NCBI GenBank assembly: GCA_001508155.1
Contig: LGFI01000017.1
Location: forward strand, 1-44,773
Direction: 5' to 3'
Source of the DNA: Acetothermia bacterium 64_32
Lineage (GTDB): Bacteria > Bipolaricaulota > Bipolaricaulia > Bipolaricaulales > Bipolaricaulaceae
Length of the DNA: 44,773 bases
This document shows, one piece after another, positions 25,447 through 37,088 of this stretch; position 1 is the first letter of the stretch; each line of letters opens with the position of its first letter. Position numbers and translations under genes: made by a program. The notes beneath the pieces are model-generated. The model searched no databases. It had not been told where the DNA came from and saw only the letters and a list, made by a program, of their open reading frames with translations.

Positions 25447-28823
<3,377 letters not shown>

Positions 28824-28844
28824 TGTAAACTCCATCCAATTCGG

Positions 28845-28873
28845 TTTTTACTGAGATAAGACGGCAGAGTCAA
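28845..28873 (-). promoter_or_regulatory. Promoter of the five-gene defence-type operon
   Basis: Minus strand TTGACT (28873-28868), exactly 17 bases, TAAAAA (28850-28845), about 20 bases before the helicase ATG. The leader carries a GGAG ribosome site. It is the strongest -35 match seen in the window and contrasts with the leaderless layouts of neighbouring genes. Confidence 0.55.
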
Positions 28874-28928
28874 ATCTTAAAACTGCGGATGCCCTGAGCT
28901 CATCAGGCTGAAGGCAATTGTTAAGGTT

Positions 28929-31184
28929 CTACCATCTAGACTGGGAAAGCACATGGGCGACCTGGACGAGCTGGCCGAAGGAGAGGCCCCCATCCCCGGG
29001 CGGTACCTCCCGGTGGCAGAGGAACCGGAGGCCGGCCTTTTCGACTTCCTTTTTCACCGCCGAGGCGATCCGATCGTTCACCGCCGCCCCACCGGTGAGC
29101 CCCACGGCCCCGATCCCCTCTTCCCGGGCGACCCCGATGGCGATCCGGGAAAGCCCCCGGGCAAGAGCAGCCTGGGCGGTGGCGGCAAGGTCCGCGGTGG
29201 ATGCCCCCTCCTTTCGCAGCCGGTGAAGCTTCCGGAAAAGCGCCACCGTATTTAGGATCAAACGTCCGTCCCGCTCTTCGATCACGGGCTCCAAGGGTAG
29301 GGTTTTCCCCGCGGCGGCCGCAGCCTCAAGCCTCATGGCCGGCTCCCCCTCGTAGGTACGCTCCTTAGCTATCCCAAGCCAGGCTGCCACCGCGTCCAAA
29401 AACCTTCCCGCGCTCGTAGTAAGGGGACAGTTAAGGCCCCGCTCGATCTGAAACCGTACCATCGCAAGCTCCCTAGGGGATAGCCCGGAGCCTTGGGGAT
29501 CGAGCCCGGCCGCAACAAGGTAACTTGCCGCCATCCTGCCGGGCCTCAGGGTGGCTAGGTCTCCACCGGGCATGGGGACCGGAGCGAGCGATCCCGCCCG
29601 GGCGCAAGCCCCCCTCCGCCAGACGATCACCTCCCCGCCCCAGGCCGCCCCGTCCTCTCCGTAGCCGTAGCCGTCGATGGCGATCCCCACGAGCTCGGGT
29701 AATCCATGCTCACCCCCAAGCCCCGCCACGTGGGCCACGTGGTGTTGCACCTGGATCACCCGCTCGCCGAGCTCCTCCGCCATCCTGGTGGTGGCAAAGC
29801 CCGGGTGGAGGTCGCAGGCGATCCACTTGGGCATGGGGGCCCCGGTGATCGAAAGGAGGTGCCGGATCGCTTCCTTCAGGAACTCCAGGGTGTCCAGGTG
29901 GTCCAAGTTCCCGATGTGTTGGGAGAGGAAGACCTTTCCCCGGTGATAGAGGGCGAAGGCGACGTTTAACTCCCCCCCCAAGGCGAGGAGCGGCTCCTCC
30001 CCCAGGTCAAGGGGGATGGGCTGGGGGACCCAACCCCGCGAGCGGCGCAGGAAAACCGGCACCCCCGCGGCGAACCTAACTACCGAGTCGTCGCAGCGGG
30101 CCACGATCCTTCTGTTGTGGAGGAGGAACCCGTCGGCCACCTCTGGAAGTTCGGCGAGGATCTCCTCGTTTTCAGTAAGCATTGGCCGGCCCGGGAAGTT
30201 GGCGCTGGTCATGACGAGCGGGAAGTTTATATGTTTGAAAAGAAGGTGGTGGAGCCCCGAGTAGGGGAGCATGACCCCCACGGTGTGGAGCCCTGGGGCG
30301 ACGGAGGGAGCGAGGTATCCAGGCTTTTCCCCTAGGACCACGATGGGGCGCCGGGGAGAGCGCAGGAGCTTCCACTCCTCTTCGGTGGGGCTAGCGAACC
30401 GCTCAATCATGTGGGAGGTGGCCATGAGGGCGTAAGGCTGGCCGGGCCGGGCAAGCCTCCGCCGGAGCTCGGCCACTGCCTCTTCCCGTGTGGCATCACA
30501 CGCAAGGTGCGTTCCCCCGATCCCCTTGATGGCCACGATCTTCCCCTCCCGCAAGGCCGCCGCTGCCGCGGCGATGGGGTCGCCCGGGACCTCCCTCCCG
30601 CTCTCCAGGTAGAAGAGCTCCGGGCCGCAAGCGGGGCAGGCGATGGTCTGAGCATGATAACGGCGGTCCAGGGGGTCCTGGTATTCCCGCCGGCAGCCCT
30701 CACACATGGGGAAGTCCCGGAACGCGGTGCGGGGGCGGTCGTAGGGCAGGGCCTCGATCACCGTAAAGCGGGGGCCGCAGTTCGTGCAGGAGGTGGCCCA
30801 GTAGCGGTGATAGCGGCTCTCAGGGTCCTCTATGTCCGAAAGGCACTGATCGCAGGTGGCGATGTCCGGGGGGATGGTACCTCCCCCCTCCCCCCCGTCC
30901 CGGGAGGGGAGGATAAAAAAGCCCTTCTCCCCGGTGAGGGGGCGTTCCTCCACCCGGAGTTCGCAGATCTCGGAAAGCGGCGGCGCTTCGTCCCGCAGGG
31001 CGGAGAGGAAGGAGTGCACCCTTTCGGCCGGGCCCTCCACCTCGATCTCCACCCCGGCGTCCCCTAGGTTCCTTACGAACCCCGAAAGGCCCCTTTTTAT
31101 GGCGATCCGGTAAACGAAGGGGCGGAAGCCCACCCCTTGTACAATCCCGCCTACGTGCGCCCTGACCCGGACCTGCGCCCCCAT
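28929..31184 (-). CDS. hypF: Carbamoyltransferase HypF
   Basis: A 751-residue hydrogenase maturation factor that makes the carbamoyl precursor of the CN ligands for the [NiFe] centre. The N-terminal acylphosphatase domain contains GIVQGVGFRPFVYR. Two zinc-finger units follow (CDQCLSD with CTNCGPRF; CEGCRREY with CPACGPE). Next comes a YrdC-like domain (KGIGGTHLACDA), then the carbamoyltransferase domain with HHVAHVAG and AIDGYGYGEDG. All parts are present. It is last of hypB-hypA-hypF. The ATG lies eight bases behind a TATAAT that is formed partly by the hypA stop codon. Confidence 0.95.
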   Translation of the reverse strand: MGAQVRVRAHVGGIVQGVGFRPFVYRIAIKRGLSGFVRNLGDAGVEIEVEGPAERVHSFLSALRDEAPPLSEICELRVEERPLTGEKGFFILPSRDGGEGGGTIPPDIATCDQCLSDIEDPESRYHRYWATSCTNCGPRFTVIEALPYDRPRTAFRDFPMCEGCRREYQDPLDRRYHAQTIACPACGPELFYLESGREVPGDPIAAAAAALREGKIVAIKGIGGTHLACDATREEAVAELRRRLARPGQPYALMATSHMIERFASPTEEEWKLLRSPRRPIVVLGEKPGYLAPSVAPGLHTVGVMLPYSGLHHLLFKHINFPLVMTSANFPGRPMLTENEEILAELPEVADGFLLHNRRIVARCDDSVVRFAAGVPVFLRRSRGWVPQPIPLDLGEEPLLALGGELNVAFALYHRGKVFLSQHIGNLDHLDTLEFLKEAIRHLLSITGAPMPKWIACDLHPGFATTRMAEELGERVIQVQHHVAHVAGLGGEHGLPELVGIAIDGYGYGEDGAAWGGEVIVWRRGACARAGSLAPVPMPGGDLATLRPGRMAASYLVAAGLDPQGSGLSPRELAMVRFQIERGLNCPLTTSAGRFLDAVAAWLGIAKERTYEGEPAMRLEAAAAAGKTLPLEPVIEERDGRLILNTVALFRKLHRLRKEGASTADLAATAQAALARGLSRIAIGVAREEGIGAVGLTGGAAVNDRIASAVKKEVEKAGLRFLCHREVPPGDGGLSFGQLVQVAHVLSQSRW

Positions 31185-31192
31185 GGCAGGTG

Positions 31193-31198
31193 ATTATA
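31193..31198 (-). promoter_or_regulatory. Possible internal -10 box for hypF
   Basis: A perfect TATAAT on the minus strand overlaps the TAA stop of hypA and ends eight bases before the hypF ATG. No good -35 box is visible, so it may be weak or fortuitous. Confidence 0.3.
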
Positions 31199-31592
31199 GG
31201 GGCTTGGCCTCGGCCGTATCCTCCTCCACGGTAAGGCCCACTATGGCCAGGTCCTTTCCCTCCAAGAGCTCCACCCGGGCACCGCAACCCGGGCAGGTCA
31301 AAATGGGGATCGCCTGATGCCAGCCTTCTTCGGTCAGGTACCTTGCGTCCCCCTGATAGCCGCAGGCCCGGCAGCGCACCCTGACCGGCACCTTCTCGAT
31401 CTCGAGCTCCGAGCCGGCAAGGGGCGTCCCCTCAGCCAGGATCCGCCAGGCCTCCCGCAGTGCCTCCTCCGAAAGGATCAGAAGCTCGCCTTGCCTTATG
31501 TGTACCTTCAAGATCCGTCCCTCCACCGGGTGTGCCGCGAGGTGCTCCAGGAGCCCCGAGAGGAGCGAGTGGGCCAGGGAGTACTCGTGCAC
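31194..31592 (-). CDS. hypA: Hydrogenase nickel incorporation protein HypA
   Basis: 132 residues starting at a GTG (31592), giving Met-His-Glu-Tyr-Ser. His2 is the nickel ligand of HypA, which fixes the start even though the frame extends upstream. The zinc site has two pairs, CRACG and CPGCG, separated by about 26 residues. It is slightly longer than usual because of the C-terminal tail. It inserts nickel together with HypB. The start lies one base after the hypB stop codon. Confidence 0.92.
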   Translation of the reverse strand: MHEYSLAHSLLSGLLEHLAAHPVEGRILKVHIRQGELLILSEEALREAWRILAEGTPLAGSELEIEKVPVRVRCRACGYQGDARYLTEEGWHQAIPILTCPGCGARVELLEGKDLAIVGLTVEEDTAEAKPL

Positions 31593-31593
31593 C

Positions 31594-32238
31594 TTAAAAG
31601 CCCAGGGCGGAGAGGAGCTCCTCCACCCCCCGGCCGCTCTTGGCATCGGTGAGCACCGCCCGGCCGTGGGGGTTCACCTTGCGGTAGTCCTCCACCAGCC
31701 TCTGGGGGTCCACCTCCACGATCTCCGCCAGGTCCACCTTGTTTATGGCGATCACGTCCGTCTGGGCGAACATCTTGGGGTGTTTTCTCACCATGTCGTC
31801 CCCCTCGGTGACCGAGATGACCACCAGGTCTTGGTCGGTGCCCAGGGGGAAGTCGGCCGGGCACACCAGGTTCCCCACGTTCTCGATGAACAGGACGTCC
31901 ACGGAGGACAAGGGGAAATCCTCCAGGGCGTGGCCCACCCGGTGGGCATCGAGGTGACAATCATCCCCGGTGTTGATCACCGCGCTGGGGAGCCCCGCCG
32001 CCTGGAACCGCTTGAGGTCGTCGTCCCCGGCCACGTCCCCGGCAATGGCCCCCACCCGCACCCCCCGGGCGCGGAGCCTCTGGGCCATTTGTAGGATGAG
32101 GGCCGTCTTTCCCGAACCGATGGCTCCCATCACGTTGATCGCCCGCACCCCCCGGTCCGAGAGCAGCTCGTAGTTCCGCTCGGCCAGCTCCAGCTGCCGC
32201 CTCAGGATATCGCCAAACCCTGTCCTGATCTCATGCAT
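31594..32238 (-). CDS. hypB: Hydrogenase maturation GTPase HypB
   Basis: A 214-residue SIMIBI-class GTPase. Walker A GAIGSGKT is at residues 38-45. The metal site at the dimer interface has C94 and H95 (DDCHLDAH) and C126 (ENVGNLVCPADF), and NKVDL gives guanine specificity. The N-terminal His-rich nickel store of some HypB proteins is absent. The ATG has TAAGAT eight bases upstream and no Shine-Dalgarno sequence, so it seems to be leaderless. It diverges from the mbh operon, whose large subunit is its expected client. hypC, hypD and hypE are not in the window. Confidence 0.95.
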   Translation of the reverse strand: MHEIRTGFGDILRRQLELAERNYELLSDRGVRAINVMGAIGSGKTALILQMAQRLRARGVRVGAIAGDVAGDDDLKRFQAAGLPSAVINTGDDCHLDAHRVGHALEDFPLSSVDVLFIENVGNLVCPADFPLGTDQDLVVISVTEGDDMVRKHPKMFAQTDVIAINKVDLAEIVEVDPQRLVEDYRKVNPHGRAVLTDAKSGRGVEELLSALGF

Positions 32239-32246
32239 GGCGAGCC

Positions 32247-32276
32247 ATCTTATCCCCGCGCGGCCCCAGGCCGCAA
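32247..32276 (-). promoter_or_regulatory. Possible hypBAF promoter, leaderless layout
   Basis: Minus strand TTGCGG (32276-32271), 18 bases, TAAGAT (32252-32247), then eight bases to the hypB ATG. A small palindrome GCGGCC-CCA-GGCCGC (32259-32273) overlaps the spacer and might bind a regulator. Confidence 0.35.
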
Positions 32277-32307
32277 GGGGGGTATTGGCCTAGATCAACT
32301 GACCTTA

Positions 32308-32319
32308 TGATCGTGATCA
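32308..32319. promoter_or_regulatory. FNR/CRP-like operator upstream of mbh
   Basis: TGATCGTGATCA is a perfect TGAT-N4-ATCA inverted repeat, the core of the FNR-type recognition site. Its centre is about 60 bases before the predicted mbh transcription start, a classic activator position. It lies in the shared hypB/mbh control region. Confidence 0.4.
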
Positions 32320-32337
32320 GGAACAACGTATTTTCAC

Positions 32338-32367
32338 TTGCCAAGGGGGGTGGCTTTGCTGTATAGT
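32338..32367 (+). promoter_or_regulatory. mbh operon promoter, leaderless layout
   Basis: TTGCCA (32338-32343; 5 of 6 to consensus), 18 bases, TATAGT (32362-32367; 5 of 6), then nine bases to the ATG. The predicted start is within about three bases of the start codon. Confidence 0.55.
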
Positions 32368-32376
32368 CTGGCCGCG

Positions 32377-32892
32377 ATGCTCAGGGCAGCCGAGTGGGCG
32401 GTGACCGCCGCGTTTGCATTGGCTACCTATCTGGTCCTTGTTCTGTGGACGGGGGGCATTGGGCTTTGGTCCCTGTCGGAGCTCATCGCAGGCGCGGTGC
32501 TCTCGGCGATTGTTGGGATGGTGGCCGCCCCCATCCTGTGGGAACGGGGCGGCTTTCGAATCCTTCAGCCCCACCGTTGGGTTCTGTTCTTTTTCTACCT
32601 TGTGGGGCCGTTCTTTTTGGCCATGGCCCGGGCCAATCTGGATGTGGCCTTCCGGGTGATCACCGGCAGGATCCGTCCGGGGATCGTAAGGTTCAACCCC
32701 GGCCTGAAGACCGATCTGGGGAAGACCCTGCTTGCAAACTCCATCACCCTCACCCCCGGCACCCTCACGGTGGACGTGGACGACGCAACCGGCGACTTCT
32801 ACGTGCACTGGATAAACGTGAAAAGCCTCGAGCCCAAGCCGGAGGAGGTTTGTGGGCCCTTCCCCAGCTGGGCCAGGAGGATCGCGGAATGA
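32377..32892 (+). CDS. mbhA: Membrane-bound hydrogenase antiporter subunit MbhA (MnhE-like)
   Basis: 171 residues, MnhE/MrpE family. It has two N-terminal hydrophobic helices, a further hydrophobic stretch (VLFFFYLVGPFFLAMARANL), and a soluble tail containing the family hallmark NSITLTPGTLTVDV. It is part of the Na+/H+ antiporter module of the Mbh complex. The ATG at 32377 is chosen because it follows a strong -10 box; the frame extends to 32338, but that would place the promoter inside the gene. First gene of the 14-gene operon. Confidence 0.88.
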   Translation: MLRAAEWAVTAAFALATYLVLVLWTGGIGLWSLSELIAGAVLSAIVGMVAAPILWERGGFRILQPHRWVLFFFYLVGPFFLAMARANLDVAFRVITGRIRPGIVRFNPGLKTDLGKTLLANSITLTPGTLTVDVDDATGDFYVHWINVKSLEPKPEEVCGPFPSWARRIAE

Positions 32893-33155
32893 TCGGGGAG
32901 CTCTCCTTCGGGGTGGCGGCGGTGGTGCTGGCGGCCTTCATGGGGGTTTCTGTTCTCAGGCTTGCCATCGGCCCCACCGCCGCGGACCGGGCGGTGGCCC
33001 TGGACACCGTAAACACCCTGGTGGTCACCACCATGGTGCTTCTAGGGGCCGCCTTCGGACAGGTGGTGTACGTTGATGTAGCCATCGTGTACGCCCTCCT
33101 TTCCTTCGTGGGGACGCTTTACATCGCCCGGTACCTGGAAGGGGGGCTGAAGTGA
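32889..33155 (+). CDS. mbhB: Membrane-bound hydrogenase antiporter subunit MbhB (MnhF-like)
   Basis: 88 residues with three transmembrane helices and the MnhF/MrpF signature RLAIGPTAADRAVALDTVN. It overlaps mbhA by 4 bases (ATGA). It is a small antiporter-module subunit of Mbh, likely contributing to sodium translocation. The length is normal. Confidence 0.88.
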   Translation: MIGELSFGVAAVVLAAFMGVSVLRLAIGPTAADRAVALDTVNTLVVTTMVLLGAAFGQVVYVDVAIVYALLSFVGTLYIARYLEGGLK

Positions 33156-33487
33156 ACGTGCTCATCTACATATTCCTCGCCATCGGGGCCGTGTTCAACG
33201 GCCTGGGGGCGGTGGCCCTGTTGCGCTTTCCGGACGTCTACACCCGCATCCACGGTGCCACAAAGTGCACCACCTTCGGCTCCATCTTCTCCATCCTGGC
33301 GGTGGTGATCTACGGCTTTTGGCGGGGTGGGGGGCAAGGGGGGACGCTGGCGGTCCACGCCCTGATCGCGCTTTTGTTCCTGCTTTTAACCAACCCCACC
33401 GGCTCCCATGCTTTGGCTCGCGGGGCGCATCGGGGTGGGATCCGGCCCTTCCGGGCGGTGGTGGATCGGCTGGAGGAAAAGCGATGA
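33152..33487 (+). CDS. mbhC: Membrane-bound hydrogenase antiporter subunit MbhC (MnhG-like)
   Basis: 111 residues, three helices, with the MnhG/MrpG core GAVALLRFPDVYTRIHGATKC followed by a hydrophobic segment (IALLFLLLTNPTGSHALARGAH). The start is the GTG at 33152, overlapping mbhB by 4 bases. It is part of the antiporter module. The C-terminal tail (about 20 polar residues) is cytoplasmic. Confidence 0.88.
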   Translation: MNVLIYIFLAIGAVFNGLGAVALLRFPDVYTRIHGATKCTTFGSIFSILAVVIYGFWRGGGQGGTLAVHALIALLFLLLTNPTGSHALARGAHRGGIRPFRAVVDRLEEKR

Positions 33488-33735
33488 CCCTGTGGGGAGT
33501 GCTCCAGGTGATCACGTTGGTTTTGATCGTGGCCGGGGCGGCCCTGGCGGTGTGGCTCCGGGACCTCTTGGCCGCGGTGATCGCCCTGGCGGCTGCAAGC
33601 CTCCTTCTTTCGCTTGAGTTCTATCTCCTCCAGGCCCCGGATGTGGCCATCGCCGAGGCTGGGATCGGGGCCGCCCTCACCACCGCCATCTACGTGCTGG
33701 CTATCCGTAAGACTAGGCGGAAGGAGGAGGAATGA
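33484..33735 (+). CDS. mbhD: Membrane-bound hydrogenase subunit MbhD (DUF4040)
   Basis: 83 residues with about three helices. The segment [20 protein letters not shown] is typical of the DUF4040/MrpA C-terminal piece that is a separate gene in Mbh-type complexes. The ATG at 33484 overlaps mbhC by 4 bases; a longer frame upstream is only a shadow of mbhC. Confidence 0.85.
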   Translation: MTLWGVLQVITLVLIVAGAALAVWLRDLLAAVIALAAASLLLSLEFYLLQAPDVAIAEAGIGAALTTAIYVLAIRKTRRKEEE

Positions 33736-33995
33736 AGTGGGTCAGGGTGGGGGCGCTGCTTTTGGTGGTGGGGCTGCTTTTTGGGGCGGCGGCCTGGATG
33801 CGGCCGTTCGGCCGTCCCTCCCTGGCGGAGATGGATGCCTACTTCATACAGAAGGCCCAGGCCGAGGCCGGGGCCAACAACGTGGTCACCTCGGTGGTGT
33901 TCGACTACCGGGGCTTTGACACCCTGGGGGAGGCCACGGTGCTTTTCTGTGCCGTGGTGGGGGTGGCGTTGGTGCTGAGGAGGGTCCTCCGATGA
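33732..33995 (+). CDS. mbhE: Membrane-bound hydrogenase subunit MbhE
   Basis: 87 residues with two transmembrane helices flanking a soluble segment. The [20 protein letters not shown] motif matches the MbhE/MrpA-terminal family. It overlaps both neighbours by 4 bases. It completes the split MrpA-like part of the antiporter module. Confidence 0.85.
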   Translation: MKWVRVGALLLVVGLLFGAAAWMRPFGRPSLAEMDAYFIQKAQAEAGANNVVTSVVFDYRGFDTLGEATVLFCAVVGVALVLRRVLR

Positions 33996-34441
33996 CGGTG
34001 GTGGTGAGGACGGTGGCCCGCATCATCGCGCCCATGATCCTGGCCTTCGGGGGCTATGTGATCATGCACGGGCATCTGACCCCGGGAGGGGGCTTCCAAG
34101 GGGGGGCGGTGGCCGCCTCCGCCCTGGCGCTACTGGCCATCTCGTTTGGCTTTGGGCGCTGGAAGGGGATCAAGGCCCCCCTTTCCTTCTTGGAGGACCT
34201 GGGGGCGCTTGCCTTTGTGGCCCTAGGTTTTTTGGGGATCGGCTACACTTTTTTCCGCAACGTGCTTGCGGCAAGCGGGGGCCTTTTCGGGGCGCCGGTG
34301 CCCCCGGGGCCCAACCCCGGGCTCCTGGAGACCGGTGGCACCCTCCCGTTGATGAACTGGGCGGTGGGGCTGAAGGTGATCGCGGGCCTGGGCTCGGTGG
34401 TGCTGTTGCTCGGCCTATTCGGAGGTGAGGATGATCGGTAA
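33992..34441 (+). CDS. mbhF: Membrane-bound hydrogenase antiporter subunit MbhF (MnhB-like)
   Basis: 149 residues, four helices, with the MnhB signature [20 protein letters not shown]. It is part of the Na+/H+ antiporter module. It overlaps mbhE by 4 bases and mbhG by 11 bases. Confidence 0.9.
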   Translation: MTVVVRTVARIIAPMILAFGGYVIMHGHLTPGGGFQGGAVAASALALLAISFGFGRWKGIKAPLSFLEDLGALAFVALGFLGIGYTFFRNVLAASGGLFGAPVPPGPNPGLLETGGTLPLMNWAVGLKVIAGLGSVVLLLGLFGGEDDR

Positions 34442-34778
34442 CCTGCCGTTTGTGGTGTGCATGATCCTGGTGGGGTTGGGGCTGTGGACCCTGCTTTCCC
34501 GCCGTAACCTGATCAAGCTGGCCATCGGGATCACCCTCATCGAGTCCGGCGTCAACCTTTTCTTGGTTGCCTTGGGGTACGTGGAGCGCGGGGTGGCGCC
34601 CATCTACACCTATGCCCCGCCCAGGGCGAAGATGGTGCTCCCCACCCCCCAGGCGCTCACCCTCACCTCCATCGTGATTGGCCTTGCCACCACCGCCCTG
34701 ATGCTGGCCTTCGCGGTGGTGATCTACCGGCATCGGGGCACCTTGGACGCCAGGAAGATCAGGGAGCTTAGGGGATGA
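34431..34778 (+). CDS. mbhG: Membrane-bound hydrogenase antiporter subunit MbhG (MnhC-like)
   Basis: 115 residues, NuoK/MnhC family, three helices, with the typical NLIKLAIGITLIESGVNLF and a late LTSIVIGLATTAL helix. GGAGG five bases before the ATG at 34431 supports this start; the upstream GTG at 34425 sits directly on that site. The 11-base overlap with mbhF implies coupled translation. Confidence 0.9.
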   Translation: MIGNLPFVVCMILVGLGLWTLLSRRNLIKLAIGITLIESGVNLFLVALGYVERGVAPIYTYAPPRAKMVLPTPQALTLTSIVIGLATTALMLAFAVVIYRHRGTLDARKIRELRG

Positions 34779-36316
34779 CGTTCGGGGTACATGCGCCGAT
34801 TTTGGCCATCGCGGTGCCCCTTTTGGGGGCATTTGCCCTGCCCGTCTTTACCAAGCTCCACAGGAGCCTGCGAGACATCTGGGCGGCCGCGGTGGGCGCC
34901 TTCACCTGCGCCATGGTCATCACGGTCGCCGTGCAGGTCTTCACCTCGGGGGTCCAGGTTTACACCCTGGGGGCTGCCTCCCCCACGGCTTCAGTGGTCC
35001 AGGGTGGTTTCCCCATCCGCATCGTGCTTGCGGTGGACGGGATGTCGGCGTTTATGGGGCTTATCAGTGCCCTGGTAGGCCTGGCCTCCCTTGTCTACAG
35101 CTTCGGTTTCCTGAAGGAAGAGCAGGGAAAGACCCTGGCCATGACCCTTTTCTTCCTCCTGTGGGCGGGGATGTTGGGGATGGAGTACACCGGGGACATG
35201 TTCAACTTCTTCGTGTTCCTGGAGGTCACAAGCATCGCTGCCTGTTCCCTTGTGGGCTATCGCACCTGGGAGTCGGCTCCGGTGGAGGCGGCGTTCAAGA
35301 CCATGGCCATGTACACCGTGGGGGGGCTTTTGGTGCTGCTTTCGATTGGGATCCTCTATGGGGAGTACGGGGCGCTCAACATCGCCTACCTCTCCTCCAA
35401 GGTGGTGGGGTCGCAGCTCGACAAGATCGCGCTTGGGCTCCTGCTTGGTGGGCTCCTCATGAAGGCGGGGGCGGTGCCGGCCCACATGTGGGCCCCGGAC
35501 GCCTACGGGGAGGCCCCGGCCCAAGCGGCCATCGTGCTGGTGGCGAACACCCAGGCCTCCCTTTACGGGCTGTGGCGGGTGCTGTTCACCCTGTTTGTGG
35601 GTGTGCTTTCCGCCCCGGCGGTGGGGTGGCTTGTGGCCTCCTTGGGGGCCCTCACCATTCTGGTGGCGGTGCTGGCGGCGGTGACTCAAAGGGACCTGGG
35701 GAGGCTCATCGCCTACGGGGCCGTCTCGCAGATCGGCTACATGCTCCTCGGGGTGGGGGTAGGGCTCGCCGCCCTTTCCTCCCGACAGGACTGGGGGCTG
35801 GTGGCCATGAAAGGTGGTATCTTCCACATGCTGAACGACGCGGCCACGGTGGGTCTTTTGATGCTGGCGGCCGGCGTCGTCAGGCGGGCGACCGGGACCA
35901 AGGACCTGGCCTCCCTGGGGGGACTGGGGCACGACCTCAAGTGGACGAGCGGGTTCTTCCTCCTGGGGGTACTGGCCCTGGCCGGGATCCCCCCCCTGAA
36001 CGGGTTCGCCTCAAAATTCCTTATTTACGAGTCTAGCTTCCGGCTTTCGCCGATTTTGGCAGCCATCGCGGTTTTGGGTTCGATCCTGCTTTTGGCCGTG
36101 TTCGCCCGTGCCTTCCAGGGGGCGTTCTTGGGGCCAAGGTTGCGGGAGGCAAGGCCCGCCTCCCCGGCGATGCTGGCGGCTATGGGGATACTGGCGGCGG
36201 TGATCCTGGCCATGGGCCTTGCGCCCGGCTTCTTCGTGGAGCACCTAGTGGGCCCGGCGGCGGAGGCCCTGTGGCGGGGCCGGGACCTGTATCTTGCGGC
36301 CGTGTTGGGGGGATGA
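34775..36316 (+). CDS. mbhH: Membrane-bound hydrogenase antiporter-like subunit MbhH (MnhD/NuoN-like)
   Basis: 513 residues with about fourteen hydrophobic segments, in the proton-translocating antiporter family (MnhD/NuoL/M/N). Family features include GMLGMEYTGDMFNFFVFLEV, with the conserved Glu/Asp after helix 4-5, then LLMKAGAVPAHMWAPDAYGEAP and LGRLIAYGAVSQIGYML. It is the principal ion-pumping channel of the Mbh complex. It overlaps mbhG by 4 bases. Confidence 0.93.
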   Translation: MTFGVHAPILAIAVPLLGAFALPVFTKLHRSLRDIWAAAVGAFTCAMVITVAVQVFTSGVQVYTLGAASPTASVVQGGFPIRIVLAVDGMSAFMGLISALVGLASLVYSFGFLKEEQGKTLAMTLFFLLWAGMLGMEYTGDMFNFFVFLEVTSIAACSLVGYRTWESAPVEAAFKTMAMYTVGGLLVLLSIGILYGEYGALNIAYLSSKVVGSQLDKIALGLLLGGLLMKAGAVPAHMWAPDAYGEAPAQAAIVLVANTQASLYGLWRVLFTLFVGVLSAPAVGWLVASLGALTILVAVLAAVTQRDLGRLIAYGAVSQIGYMLLGVGVGLAALSSRQDWGLVAMKGGIFHMLNDAATVGLLMLAAGVVRRATGTKDLASLGGLGHDLKWTSGFFLLGVLALAGIPPLNGFASKFLIYESSFRLSPILAAIAVLGSILLLAVFARAFQGAFLGPRLREARPASPAMLAAMGILAAVILAMGLAPGFFVEHLVGPAAEALWRGRDLYLAAVLGG

Positions 36317-36317
36317 G

Positions 36318-36644
36318 ATGAGGCTTTTCACCGGGGAAGGGCACTGGAGTCCGCTCGTTTGGCTGGCCCTGGCGGCCGGGGTGGGCTTCTTCGCCTGGCT
36401 CCTGTGGCGGTGGGGGCGGAGAACCTACAAGGCCGGGACCGAGCAGGACATGCCGTTCCTCTCCGGCGAGCGGGCCCCGGAGGGGGCCCACGTGGGGGCC
36501 CCCCACCTCTACTGGGGGTTCCTCCAAGGGCTGCGTCCGGTCCTCGAGGGACTCAGGGCCTTCCACTCCGGTTTCGTGGGGGATTACGTGACCTGGATGG
36601 TGGTTTTGCTGGCGGTGGCGCTTCTCGTTGTGGTCTTGACATAG
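36318..36644 (+). CDS. mbhI: Membrane-bound hydrogenase linker subunit MbhI
   Basis: 108 residues with one helix near each end (VWLALAAGVGFFAWLLW and TWMVVLLAVALLVVVLT). The hydrophilic middle contains MPFLSGE and the YWGFLQGL segment. MbhI connects the antiporter and hydrogenase membrane arms. The ATG at 36318 lies one base after the mbhH stop; an in-frame start at 36294 would overlap mbhH and is not needed. Confidence 0.8.
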   Translation: MRLFTGEGHWSPLVWLALAAGVGFFAWLLWRWGRRTYKAGTEQDMPFLSGERAPEGAHVGAPHLYWGFLQGLRPVLEGLRAFHSGFVGDYVTWMVVLLAVALLVVVLT

Positions 36645-36653
36645 GAGGAGGGG

Positions 36654-37088
36654 ATGAAGCTATCGTCGTTCAAGCGGGCGCTGTGGGTGTTCCACGTTGC
36701 CAGCGGCTCCTGCAACGGCTGCGACATCGAGATCGTGGCCGCCCTCACCCCACGTTATGACGTGGAGCGGTTTGGGATCAGGCTGGTGGGCACCCCCAGA
36801 CACGCGGATGTCCTGCTGGTGACCGGCCCTGTGACCCGGCCCATGGCCGAGCGTCTGAGGCGCGTCTACGAGCAGACCCCGGACCCAAAGGCGGTGGTGG
36901 TGGTGGGCGGTTGCGGGAGCACAAGCGGGGTGTTCTACGAGTCCTACAACGTGGTGGGCCCGGTGGACGAGATCATCCCGGTGGACGTGTACGTGCCCGG
37001 TTGTCCTCCACGTCCTGAGGCCATCATCGACGGGGTGGTGAAGGCCGTGGCCAAGCTGGAGAAACTGGAGGCGGGGGAGACGGTATGA
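36654..37088 (+). CDS. mbhJ: [NiFe] hydrogenase small subunit MbhJ
   Basis: 144 residues, NuoB-like. Four cysteines for the proximal [4Fe-4S] cluster are C20 and C23 (GSCNGCDIE), C87 (GGCGST) and C117 (PGCPPRP). It passes electrons from MbhN to the active site. GGAGGAGGGG stands directly before the ATG. It begins the peripheral hydrogenase arm. Confidence 0.95.
   Translation: MKLSSFKRALWVFHVASGSCNGCDIEIVAALTPRYDVERFGIRLVGTPRHADVLLVTGPVTRPMAERLRRVYEQTPDPKAVVVVGGCGSTSGVFYESYNVVGPVDEIIPVDVYVPGCPPRPEAIIDGVVKAVAKLEKLEAGETV

Noticed and set aside
34991-35932. 313-codon minus-strand ORF opposite mbhH
   Set aside because: It has low-complexity His/Gly/Pro content and is antisense to a clear antiporter subunit.
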